In this document: positions 32,762-44,100 of the stretch, piece after piece
How the letters are laid out: each line of letters starts with the position of its first letter
Position numbering within the stretch: position 1 is the first letter of the stretch
Assembly: GCA_033558025.1 (NCBI GenBank)
Contig: JAUCEF010000017.1
Span: 2,666,001-2,730,000, forward strand
DNA from: Phytophthora sp. 'mugwort'
Lineage: Eukaryota > Oomycota > Peronosporomycetes > Peronosporales > Peronosporaceae
Reading direction: 5' to 3'
DNA length: 64,000 nt
The notes under the pieces: generated by a model
What the model saw: the letters and a program-made list of their open reading frames with translations, nothing else
Database searches by the model: none
What the model was told of the DNA's origin: nothing
Translations under genes and position numbers: made by a program

Positions 32762-34030
32762 ATGAGCTACGGACTCGATACGGCCGCGGAGGGCGGCGCC
32801 AAGCGCGCGTTCTCCACGTCGCCAACAGCAACAACATCATCTGATGGCGAGGCGACTGAACGCGATGCGCTGATGGGATCGGATGCGCTGCTAGTAGGCG
32901 CGGCGAGCCACAGGGGGATGCACAAGACGCCGCGCCACCGCAACTCGAGCTTCGACTGGCTGCTGGGCGTCACATTCCTCGTGATCGTGGCACTTATCTG
33001 GACGTTCGCCAGCGTCCTGGTGCAGTACATTTTCCATAATCTAAGCTTCCAAGGTCCGTTCTTCCTCACGTACGTGGGCATTTCGCTCTTCTCGGTGAAC
33101 CTGCCGCTCTGGTACGCGTCGCAGGTGCTTCTCCCGAGAGCCAAAGCCTGGTTCCGCGGTCTGCCGACCAACGGCAAGCTGAGCAGTCGCGAGCTGCTGC
33201 GCCGCTCAGGCGCGCAAGCCAGCTATCGCCAGATCTTCCGTATCAGCGCCATCATCTCTCCGCTCTGGTTCATTGCTAACTTCACGTACAACGAGAGCCT
33301 GAACCTCACGAGCGTGTCCAGCAGCACCATCGTGAGCTCCACATCGACGGTGTTTACGTTTCTGCTGAGTGTGGTGGCACTCAAGGAACCATTCGTCTGG
33401 ATGAAGCTGGCAGGCGTGATCCTCTGCATGGCTGGCAACATTTCGACAATTTTCAATGACGGAGGGGCGGACGGCGACACTGATCACGTTTTCGGAGATC
33501 TGGTGGCTCTCTTTGCAGCCTTCATGTACGGTGTGTACACGACTGCGATCCGCCGCTTGATTCCGGACGAGGAGAGCGTGAGTATCTCGCTGTTCTTCGG
33601 ATTCATCGGCATTATCAACATGGTGTGTCTGTTGCCGATCGTGCTGGCCCTTCACTACTCGAACATCGAGTCACTGAGCGGACTGTCGCTCGAGATCCTC
33701 GTTCTCATCGGTATTAAGGGACTATTCGACAACGTGCTCTCAGATTACCTCTGGGCGCGTGCCGTGCTGCTGACGTCGCCCACGGTGGCCACCGTCGGAC
33801 TGTCGTTGACGGTCCCGCTGGCCATCGTGGCCGATTTTTGGTTCCACGGCTTGCTGCCCACGAACGTGACGCTACTCGCCTCCGCGCTCGTCATCTCTGG
33901 CTTCGTGTTGATTAACGTCGGCACTAAACAGAATCAGCACGAATATCATCCGCAGCGCTCCACGGACCGTTCGGACAATGCTTCTGGTCCGCGTCCGCGC
34001 AGCAACAGCGCTGGCGGGCTTGGCGTATAA
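32762..34030 (+). CDS. SLC35F-like drug/metabolite transporter
   Basis: One exon of 422 residues. A 60-residue Ser/Thr-rich cytoplasmic N-terminus is followed by about ten membrane segments in the EamA fold, starting WLLGVTFLVIVALIWTFASV. The SLC35F hallmarks are visible: SIISPLWFIANFTYNESL-like segment (ISAIISPLWFIANFTYNESL), then LTSVSSSTIVSSTSTVFTFL and LWARAVLLTSPTVATVGLSL. Family members sit in endomembranes or plasma membrane. SLC35F3 carries thiamine, while the substrate of F5-like proteins is uncertain, so none is assigned here. The C-terminal tail is short, polar and Ser/Arg-rich. Confidence 0.85.
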   Translation: MSYGLDTAAEGGAKRAFSTSPTATTSSDGEATERDALMGSDALLVGAASHRGMHKTPRHRNSSFDWLLGVTFLVIVALIWTFASVLVQYIFHNLSFQGPFFLTYVGISLFSVNLPLWYASQVLLPRAKAWFRGLPTNGKLSSRELLRRSGAQASYRQIFRISAIISPLWFIANFTYNESLNLTSVSSSTIVSSTSTVFTFLLSVVALKEPFVWMKLAGVILCMAGNISTIFNDGGADGDTDHVFGDLVALFAAFMYGVYTTAIRRLIPDEESVSISLFFGFIGIINMVCLLPIVLALHYSNIESLSGLSLEILVLIGIKGLFDNVLSDYLWARAVLLTSPTVATVGLSLTVPLAIVADFWFHGLLPTNVTLLASALVISGFVLINVGTKQNQHEYHPQRSTDRSDNASGPRPRSNSAGGLGV

Positions 34031-34780
34031 AGAAGGCAATGCAGATTGGCACGATACGACGGTAGTGCTTTGCATAAGTCTCGTGTTTTGATGTTGTTTG
34101 GTTTAAGACAAAAAGAGCGTTGTGACGAATATTGGCTTTCTAGCTATTTGTCGTTGTCTTCTACGGATTTGAGATGCGAAATTGTTGACACTTTGGACGT
34201 ACAGCGTCAAGAGAAGTTCACATGCAAAAAATCTGTCGCGTGGCAAATCCACTCGTGATTGTGTCGAGCCTGATAGTGCTGTTGGCATGCGAAGGTGCTT
34301 GCATTCACGACCCACATGCTTTTTAACCCAGCTCCAATCTGGTTTGGCAGCAGTCAGGGGAGCGCAGCATAAAGTTCTATCACTGGGTTGCAGTGGCCGT
34401 GGTGCAGCCGCACTTGAGGCCAATGACAAACGGCTCGCCTGTTAAACACGAAGAGTCGTCTGTTGAAGTTTTGCTCAAAATGACATAACGAGTGTACGTA
34501 GTGTAAAGACGTCAGTGTTGGCGCTTTGAGCGCGGGCCTCCTCTTGGCTTGTGATTGCGAGCCATGCGATGTTGAAGTCTCGCAGCCCCTTGCTATAATA
34601 GGTGTTCATGGATACAGCTTGCGTAAAGTGAGCGCAATTATAGGCACGTCGCAAGCACGAAATCCTGAGAAAACGTTCTTTGAGGAGGGTGCCCTTTCCG
34701 TCAATTTGGCACATTTTGTGTAGCTCAAGCCTCACTAGCCAACTTGAAGCACCGGGCGAAGAGCAAACCAATCGAACAAC
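34031..34780. other. Intergenic upstream of the F-box gene
   Basis: No supportable gene. TCACTAGCCAACTTG near 34731, about 45 nt before the F-box ATG, is initiator-like but weak. Confidence 0.4.
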
Positions 34781-35896
34781 ATGGACGAGCTTCCCGCCGT
34801 GTTGAAGCTGCACGTGATGCAGTTCCTGGACCATGCAGCATTGCATGCGGCCGAGCAGACCTCGCAGGCGCTGCTGACGCTCACGCGCGAGCACGGTGCG
34901 TCTCCTCTTCGTCTCGTTTGCAGGCCTATAATCTGCTGACGTTTCGCGGCTATTTCGCTTGATTCTCCTTGTCCAGAGCTATGGAGACGCCTGGCCGACG
35001 CCCACGTGACCTGCAGTAAAGTCCTGGACCACGTCGATCTGTGGAAGAAGATGGCGTGTTTGGCTCAGCGACAAACGAATGATGATAAGCAACTGCTGGG
35101 TGGCGTGGAGGCCTTTTCGTCTGCAGACCGGCCGAGCGAGTCGCCGATTAACACGCTCATGTCTTCGCGCTGCTGGATGGAACTACAGCAGCTACATACG
35201 ACTGACGCGGAGCTGAAGACGCTGGGCGAGCGCATCCAGCATCGCTGCGGCTGCTCGTCAGGTCAATCATGCTACTGGAGCAGTTCGGCGTCCACCAACC
35301 AGAACGCGACCGAGTATATCGACTACACACTGAATGGGCCGTGCGTTGTGAACGCCGTGCAGATCGTCCCGTACCGTGTCTTTTGGCATCCGGACAGCCC
35401 GACGTACGCGCCTAAAAGAGTTCGGTTTGAGTTTTTTGATGTCGACGACATGGCCACGCTGCAGCAAGGGACAGCGGATTGGCGGAACGGACCTTTAGGC
35501 ACACGCGCGTCAGCTATTAGGCCGTTTTACGCGTCGCACGACTACGAGGTGAAGAATGACATGACACTGCAGGAGTTTGTGCTGCCGCGGAAGGTGGCCG
35601 CCAGTAAGAAGACCGTGTTACGCATCACACTAATTGGACGGCACCAAGCACAAACGTTTGAGATTCCTCAAATGCTTCTTGAAGGAGACGAAGACCGACA
35701 ACCCAAGTATTATTGCTGTCTGAGCTATGTGAACGTGTGTGGGGTGTCATGGAAACCCGTAAGAGAAACGCCTTCACTAGTCGCTCGATCGTATACAATG
35801 AGTCCCAATTTGCGCATGGCAGCACTGACCGGGTTGGCAGTATACATGACTGCTTGCTACGAAGGGTTCATTGGCCGTACGCGACGATGGGAGTAA
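34781..35896 (+). CDS. F-box protein, At4g00755-like
   Basis: Exons 34781-34895 and 34977-35896 (81-nt GT-AG intron) give 344 residues. The N-terminal F-box runs across the intron: MDELPAVLKLHVMQFLDHAA, then LTREHELWRRLADAH. The second half (about 120-290) has CYWSSSASTNQNATEYIDYT, CVVNAVQIVPYRVFWHPDSP and YAPKRVRFEF, a pattern seen in plant F-box proteins of the At4g00755 type and suggestive of a jelly-roll/discoidin-like ligand domain. Such proteins are presumed SCF substrate adaptors. The last 50 residues (after CCLSYVNVCG) look less conserved and the true end might differ by a missed intron. Confidence 0.75.
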
Positions 35897-36022
35897 AAAA
35901 TCGCAATCTCAAGAAGAAAAATCATTTATTCGAGCCTCGAGCCGCCACCATCCAGGTACGAATAGTAAAAGCCAGCGATCTTTATTACTAGTATCATACA
36001 TGTAAAATCTAGTCCTTTGTCG

Positions 36023-36664
36023 TCACCACTTTTCAAACTGGACTTGCATGCCACAGACACATTTTTTTGCCCAAATATTGGCCTCTTCATCAAACTTTTC
36101 AGCTCCAAATTCGTGCCGATGATCTTTGTCAGCCACGGGCACGTACTCTGGCTTTTTAATCTTCTCTTTTTTCTGTTTTGCCACTTCCTCTTCGTCTCTG
36201 TCCATCTCCATCAAGTGCTGTTTCTTCAATAAGTGTTGCGTCCTGCCTGCCGCCGACCGAAAAGCTCGTTTCTTCCTCTTCTGTTTTTCACGTTGCAGTC
36301 CGTTTTCGTCCCCATAGAGTCTGTTGGCTTCTTGCATTAAGGTTCTCCTCAGATAAAGTTGCAGTGGCGCAAAAGCTTCGTGTCGAGGATTAGGTTTGTT
36401 CAAGTGTGGCAAACCACAGAAGGACGAGTCCGGCAGAGCGTAGTCGGCCCGGGCACGAGACTTGGACAGCAGCTCGAACGCGCCGTCGCACAGCGTCCTG
36501 TCCTGCTTGCAAGTCACACATACATGCAGGGAGAAGTGCTCCAGCAGGATGCGGTCCAGGTACAGCGCGTCATCGCCACACTCCTCGCAGCGACCGATGG
36601 GCAAGTCGTTGGCAACGGCGTTGGCTGCTTTGGGTGCCATCGTGTGGCAATATTTATGAACCAT
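36023..36664 (-). CDS. XPA: DNA repair protein XPA/Rad14
   Basis: One exon of 213 residues. It carries the XPA zinc finger (CEECGDDALYLDRILLEHFS, then HVCVTCKQD) and the DNA-binding core: GAFELLSKSRARADYALPDS, LPHLNKPNPRH, and the helix LQLYLRRTLMQEA. XPA verifies lesions and organises the pre-incision complex in nucleotide excision repair, binding RPA and TFIIH. The C-terminal 40 residues contain HEFGAEKFDEEANIWAKKCV, the usual end of the family. The first ATG at 36664 was used, with a second in-frame ATG at 36640 equally possible. It is divergent from METTL1, 137 bp apart, with a probable shared promoter. Confidence 0.9.
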   Translation of the reverse strand: MVHKYCHTMAPKAANAVANDLPIGRCEECGDDALYLDRILLEHFSLHVCVTCKQDRTLCDGAFELLSKSRARADYALPDSSFCGLPHLNKPNPRHEAFAPLQLYLRRTLMQEANRLYGDENGLQREKQKRKKRAFRSAAGRTQHLLKKQHLMEMDRDEEEVAKQKKEKIKKPEYVPVADKDHRHEFGAEKFDEEANIWAKKCVCGMQVQFEKW

Positions 36665-36801
36665 TTTCACATGACTTTGCCCAAAATGCGAGTGTAAATG
36701 CTTCCTTTGTCGTCACTTGAGTTTAGTATGAGTCATTATTTTGAGGGAGTAGCGGATGTTGCTTGTTTGCAACAACCTTAAAAATTGAGTGGACGCAGAA
36801 A

Positions 36802-37987
36802 ATGGCTGAGGTGACGACGACCACGGCGGCGGTTGACGCGCAGACGTTGAGCAAGCTGCCGCAAAAGAAGTTCTACCGCTCGCGCGCGCACTGCAATCCG
36901 CTGTCGCACAATGACTGCTTCAACTAGTGCGTGGCTCGACGTGTTTTGCGACGAATTTGCCATCAACGCGAAAAAAGTGGCTGGCAACAATGACACAAAG
37001 CACTAACCGTTGGCATCTGTACTAAATCTTCCAGCCCGCAGACACCCGACGAGATGGACTGGTCCACCCACTACCCAGGCATTGAAAATCCGTAAGAATC
37101 TGAAAAAAGAAACAGATAACAGGCTATCAAGTGGCAATTTTAATGACGGTGCGTTGCTATAATCAGGAGTGTCGCCTTCTTGGACGTCGGCTGCGGCTTC
37201 GGTGGACTTACAGGTTCGTAAGGTGCAAAAAGTGAAATTTTCACTTCTGCGGAGCGAGACTAACGTGAATTTTGTGATATTGTTGGACAACTTGCAGTGA
37301 AGCTGGCAGAGCTGTTCCCAAACAAGTTAACGCTGGCGCTGGAGATCCGCGCCAAGGTGACAGAGTATGTGCGTCTACGCATTGAGGCGCTGCGTGCCGA
37401 GAATCCCGGTCAGTTCCAGAATGTGTCAACGCTGCGTACGAACGCCATGCGCTACCTGCCGCACTACTTCCGCAAGGGACAAATCACCAAGATGTTTTTT
37501 TGCTTCCCGGACCCGCAGTTCAAAACGCGACTTCACCGCCGCCGTATTGTCCAGTACGTGTTTTTTATTGTCCATGTGGCGCGAACTTGTGTATCTTATA
37601 CTGATGTTTTGTCATTGTAGCACGCCATTGCTTGCTGAGTACGCGTACCTGCTGGCTCCTGGTGGCATTTTGTACACCATCACGGATGTGGAGGAGCTGC
37701 ACGAGTGGCATGTGGCAAAGTGTTCCAGCCACCCATGCTTCACTCGTATCCCCGACAGCGAGTTGGTAAGAAAACGATTTTTTTCCGTTATAAAAATCCA
37801 GCTATTGGAAATATTCAACTTGCGTTTTTGTTTTTTTCCACAACAGGTGTCCGACCCATGCGTGAAGGCCATGACGGAGGAGACTGAGGAAGGCAAGAAA
37901 GTCGCTCGTGGTGGCGGCAAAAAGTACGTTGCGGTTTTCCGACGGAAAACGAACGAGGAGGTCGCTGTTGACAATCTCTTCTGGTGA
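36802..37987 (+). CDS. TRM8: tRNA (guanine-N7)-methyltransferase
   Basis: Six exons (36802-36926, 37035-37091, 37167-37213, 37298-37553, 37621-37765, 37847-37987) give 256 residues. The catalytic subunit METTL1/Trm8 methylates G46 in the tRNA variable loop with a WD40 partner (WDR4/Trm82). Visible are FYRSRAHCNPLSHND, DWSTHYPG, the AdoMet loop FLDVGCGFGGLT built from two exons, the Glu of motif II (LALEIRAKV), MFFCFPDPQFKTRLHRRRIV, LLAPGGILYTITDVEELHEW, and a C-terminal EEGKKVARGGGKKYVAVF. Five short introns in such a small gene are unusual for this window, but each joint restores family sequence. It is convergent with the BEACH gene, 166 bp apart. Confidence 0.93.
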
Positions 37988-38153
37988 GAGAGCAGCCACA
38001 CGAACACAAGGTTTTAAACACCGGGTGGGCCACCGATATGACTTTCGATCTGTTGAACGGCATTGATTTTTTCCTTATAGATTTTCTTTGCCTACACGTT
38101 CAAACTACATGCTACCAGTCACATTTTGGCTATTTTTTCCCTACCTGATTGTC

Positions 38154-41100
38154 CTACATCAAGGACGCAAAGGGGTCATCGCTCTGTACTGGGATAGGTG
38201 ACGGTGGCTTCTCTTCGAAGCCACGGATATCATTGCCGGCAAAGGGGTCGTTCACATCAGGTATCAATGTATCTGGTGTAGGAACCACTGTCGCTTTGTA
38301 AGACTCCTTTTTATCAAAGCCTGCAACGAGAACTGCCTCAGGGGCTGTGGTGGTCGCAGTAGACGCGGCTGTGGAAATTGTAGCAGCAGATTGTGAACTG
38401 GACGAGCCCATAGCGCCGAGACTTAAACGGTTTGTGAACGACCACGAAGTCCGAGGCGATTTGCTGGGAGGTGTGGATGGCGGGAAGCTCGTGCCATCGG
38501 AAGCAGTAAGACCCTCATTCACCGCAGCTGAAGCATCGATGATGTTCGTGTTGATAGTTGTCAGGAAATCTTCCAATGAGCGCGACGAGGCTCGTCGTTG
38601 CTTGCCCACAGTAGACAAACTCTGCGATCGCAGCTCCATCAGCACCACGTTAATGTCGCCCTGAGCCTCTTCCAACACGTCCAAGATCCGGTCACTTGTA
38701 GCTTGAATCACCACTACACACAAAAAGAAACACCAGGTTAGTATACAAGTTTAAAACAGTACCTAACGCGATCAGAAACGTACTGGAAAAGTTGCCATAA
38801 TTCGCGTTCATCTCGTTCCAAAGGTAGTCGAAAAGGATGAAGATTTCCGAAAAGAGCAGATGGAAAGCCTCGTTATCGTAAAACAATGGCCAATTCGCTT
38901 GTTGTTCGCGCACCAGCTCGCCGTCAAACTTCCAGAAAAGTCGTGCAACCATACACGTCACATTGATACCCGCCGGACCCCACGGATACGTGTGATCGTG
39001 TGAACCAGGCACCTGACTCGTCACCATACGCACAGCTTGGGTAGTGTATCGTGACGCAAAATACACCAAACAATCCAGACTCAGCATGCCACCAGCACGG
39101 AAATCTGTCGTCGGGTCTGGCCGTTGAAACCCCAAACGGCTCCAAGATTCCCCCACGCGTTCAAACTGCAGGTCGTGGGTCCGTTCCGGAGCCGTAGCAT
39201 CCTGATCGTCATCACCAAAGTCCAGCAAGTTGCCCTCAGCAATAGGCTGAGGCTGCTCAGCGGTAGCCGACCCGTTCTCCGTCTTAAATGGCTCTTGCGA
39301 GTAGATGGCGTTCCATAAGGCACGAAGCATTTCCTCGTACTTGTCGTCTCCACTCACGCAATTCTGCTTCAGTAATGTAAACCGCTCTTGCATGTGCGTA
39401 ATGTACGGCTCGTCAGGCATTCCTGTCTTCCCCTGTCGTGTCCATAAAGAAGTGCCCTCTGCGCCACCATTGCCGCGCATAAAGGCAGGAAGCAGTTCTT
39501 CCCGTCTCTTGTTACGCAATAAGTCGCGTTTCGTAGCCTGTGCAAGAGCAGCACGTTCGCGTTCGCGTGCCTGTTTATCCAGACCCACGAGACTTTTGCA
39601 ACCATCTGCAACACCGAAATGAAGAGCGTACGCTACAACGGCACCATCCGCATAGCCGCATACGATGCAACGCTCGTCCTGACCCATGCTCAGGCTCGTG
39701 AGCTCAGCTCCTGGACGTCTGCACTCAATGCGTCGAACCACAGCGCCAGGCATCCCCGCGTCACGCACTTCGATAGCTGCGTCAGCACCAGCGCACGCTG
39801 TGATCAGGTACTCGCCCGATCGTGTGAACAGCACGCCGCGCTCTAGCAGTAAATGTGGCACTTGTGGTTTTTCTTCATCACCTTGAGTAACCTCTTCCGC
39901 TTCACCTCTTACCACCAGCTTGTCATGGGAGACCACATGACCATTAATGGACACGACGTACAGCTCCGACTGTTGCTCAGCGCCATCATTCCGCAGCTTC
40001 TGTTCATTCGTAGCGACGTATCCGCTGCTCGACAACCCGCCAGCCACCATACTATTATTGCCATTGCCAGATTCACCGACCGTAAGTCTAGCCTTGTCAT
40101 CCGAGAAGAGCGAGTTCGCACGAGAGTACCGTCCACTACGCTGGGTCCTGTGTGTTGTGATTGAGTGAACCAGCGTGTCGCCCTGTGCCGAAATGACCAT
40201 GTGGGCAACAACTGACGTCTCCATGGGTCCAGGCGTGAGCGCCAGGGCGTGAAGCGGCGTCGAACCGCGGAGCGAGTGAAGCAACAACATGTTGTCCTTG
40301 GACGCACTGACCACGACATCCAGGTCCACGTTAAGAGCCACAGCAACCACAGGGCTCATGTGACCAACCAGTAGAACCCACGGTAACCCACCTACAGGCA
40401 GCTCCTTCTTGAGGAAAAGTCGTCGTGAACGAGACGCCGAGAGCTTAGACAATGCCCAGACTGAGACCGTGCAATCTTCACTACCAAACGCCAATGCCAA
40501 GTCGCCGGTAAAGTCGTCTTCGCTGCGTGCCATACACAGAATAGGTTTCTTATGGAACGCAATTCGTTGCAAGAGCTCGCCATCTGCAGCCCAGTGGATA
40601 CGCCAACTGCCATCCCAGTATCCGCAGCTGATCATTTGCTCATAGAACACGACACCTTCGCTCACGAGGCATCCAGCAGGAAGTTTCCACCATTGATCCA
40701 CATCCACCATCGAGAAAGGGCAAGAACGTACCGTATCGGGCACTGAGTTGAGATAGCGCTTGGCCAAGACGACACCATCACTATCGGTCGTGTATACAAC
40801 AACACCATGGTCGTTACTACTGGTGCTGTGCGCCCCCATACCCGTGCCACTTCCTAGACCAGGTCCTGATCCAGTAAGTGCAGTGAGTGCCACCGCGTGG
40901 TTCAAAGCATTAGAAAACCGCACACTCTTCACTGCAGCTGAATGCTTCGACGGAAGATCATGACGACGTACTTGTCGGCGTGAAGACAGCACAGCCATAC
41001 TGTGTGACGCCGGGTACCGTGCCTCGAGTGCTTCATCCTGTGTCATACGTACTGGATGCGGCTTACGGAAAAGCTGGATTGGTACTGTACCACGCTGTAC

Positions 41101-44100
41101 GAGCTTCGCACGCACGCCATCACTTGAGGTACTGAGATCCAGACGCTCTGGATAGCATGCAATGTGATACGAATTCAATGCTTCCACGGCGGAGACTCCA
41201 GTCTGTTTGTATCCAAAGATGAGATCGATCCAGTGATGGAGGTTGCTCGACACGTAATCGCTCTCGAGCGCCAGACGATGAAGTCGTACAAAGTCGTACG
41301 GCGACGCCGCCCACGGTGGGAGCGCCACGTCACGTGCTAAACCCGCCGTGGCACTGACCTCCTGTCCGGGCGTAAAATGTCGAGCCAATGTTTTGTTCCG
41401 AGCACTTGAAAACAATTCCGGCAAGTAGAAAAACTCAGGAGTCAATTCAAACATGTGACGCTCGTCACTTGTGCACATCTGGAAAGCTTCAGACACTGAA
41501 TCAAACATGCGTTCACCGGCTGTTTTGAGGTGGAATTGCTGCGCTTCATTGCCAAGAACTGCCCCAGTAAAAGGTGCAAGTCGGATCAAGAAATAAAGCA
41601 CCGATTGCATGTGCGAGTACGTATTCGCATAGTGGAACGCCGGGATAGGAGTTTTCGGGTCCCAATTCGCATGAGTTGCACGCGCACGTTGAATCGCTTC
41701 CGGTGTTTGGGCTCCAATCGGTCGACGCAAGTCACGATAACTGGTTTCATCATCCAAACGAAGCTCCACAGACTCGTAATCCTTTATCACCCAGGGAAAG
41801 ACAGGGTACTGCGAAGGATCATTGTAAGAACGACCTGCTGACACGTTAAGCGCCATGAGATACTCGAAATTGCTGATCTCGCGTCGAACCCACATGTCGG
41901 TCCACTTGCTCTTGGCAAAGATCCTGTCTGCAGCTAACAACCGCTTGCCCCACTTCGCGAGACAAGGTGGCTTTCGTTCTTTGAGGGTGGCGTACACGAG
42001 ATCGGCCTCTCCGTAGCTCTCAAGTCCAAAGAAGCACGAGCTGCCGTCCACAAAGTAGATTTCCAGGCCGTTCTGAGCCTCCATTAAGAAGCGTCGACGG
42101 TGAATCACACGGATCACGCGGACTCCCCATACACGACGCTTTAACTGGGACACGTACGCTTCGTGAAGGCATTGGGCACTACGTTGTCGAGCAGCGACTC
42201 CTCCATCTTCATTAGACTTGAACGCTTCTGCAATACCACGAAGTGTCACCACGCGCTCACCTTCAAAGACAATAGTCGCAGCACCTATACGAAGCACACC
42301 ATGCACCAAGACACCCGACGAGAGCACCAGATAAGCCTTGGTACGGTACGGTGCTCCCAGCGTTTTCCAGTGATCGTGTTTGCTTGGAAACTTCTTCATC
42401 ATCCGCGACGATGCCGGACCGGATGAGCTTGTTTCTGTTGGACTCGAAGGCTTCGTAGGCTCCGTACTAACTGACGTCGACGCTTCTTCACCTGCTGTAT
42501 CCGGTGATGTTGAATCTTGTGGATCTTGCAGCTCACCACCTTCTTCTGAAACATTCGAGAGGCTTCTGTGGGTACCTGTCAGCTCCGGGCCCGTTGATCC
42601 TGACAAAGTAGTCGGACGTGCGCCTGCTAGACGCTTGATTCCAGTAGAGAAGCGCGTGGATATCGTGCCAATGCGGCCCTTAGCAGATTTGACAGTAGTT
42701 GCCACATCCACGGATACTGCACGACGGTCTCTTCTGGGAGAAATGTCCTTGCTGACAGGAGTGACGTTCTCACTCACCTCTGGCGGTGGCGGTGCCAGCG
42801 GCGCAATCGACACAAGGTCTAAGTTCTGGCCTGTGACATCCACACGTGCAGACGTATCGACAACTTCTCCAACGCTGTCGCTGCTGTGCATGCGATCGCG
42901 CAGCATCGAACGAGCTGCAACACCATCGCTACTGCCACTAGCATCCAGCGGTGTACTGCTGTCGTCGTCCAGGTAGCCTTCGTCACTGATTCGTCGAGCT
43001 AATCCCACATACGCAGGTTCTTCAGTCTCGGCAGCCTCAGATCCTTCTCCATCGCCAGCACTGCTAACAGTATGAGCTTCATCATCATCTTCCTCCTCCT
43101 CAAACGCCTGGTCTGTCGCATCTCCCGATCCTGTCAGAGCCGCGTCGTCCACAACGATCGAGTCCACTGGTGGCATCGTCAATTCATCTGCCATGTTGGT
43201 AAGCATTTCTTGCTTCAGACTCGAGGAAGAACGATCTGACCCGTAATTGTGAGCAATTGTATCATCCGTATCAGGCAGTAGACGACAACGAATCCAGTTG
43301 CTCGATGTGTAGATATCCACACGCCAGAATTCATTGTCTCCCCAGAGTCCAATGATTGTTCCATCTCCAATAGCGTTCCCAACCGCTTCTTCTTTCACGC
43401 CCCAGACGTGACGAACGCCCCACTTGGCCAACACTCGCAGTTTCATCCAGTCATCAATGTCCTTTGCCTTGACACGTTCGAGCCAAACGTGATCTTCTCC
43501 ATCGCTAAAAGGAGCCTCCATCGAAGTCGATGCGCGCGTAAACTTGCTGATCCTCTCGAGCTCGAGCTTGGCTCGATTCTTCTCCTCAGCTTCTTCGTCA
43601 AACATACCCACGCGACGCATAGCGCGGATATCACGCGCGTGTGCCATCTGCTCATGATAAAAGCAGTCACGGCGACGCACTTCTTGGTTGTTCGTGATGA
43701 AGTCATTCCGAGCCAGCAGCTCCGCTAATTGATCGGAAGAACGCAAGGGCACGGACACTAACGACGCCAAGATGCTCGCCAGCTTGACTGCCGACTCTGA
43801 CCAGCACTTTCGCCGTACCCGGTCAATCAGCGCCGAGAGCTCTGGGATCAGCCAGAGCAACAGCGTTGTTTCGTCTCCTGGGGCGGCCTTGACACATGCA
43901 CTAGCGGTGACTAATCCAGCCGTTGTCGTCATTCCGTTCGAGCCTGAGCGAGACGGCGCAAAGCACGAGTCAAACTGCGCAATCTCGTGGCCTAAGCCCA
44001 TGGCGTTAATAAAGTACTCGAGTTTGTTGATACGCTGGAAAAAGACCGAGTTGGCAGGAAGTCGTAGTTTGACTGAAGAGAGCTCGTCACTGTCGCTGCC

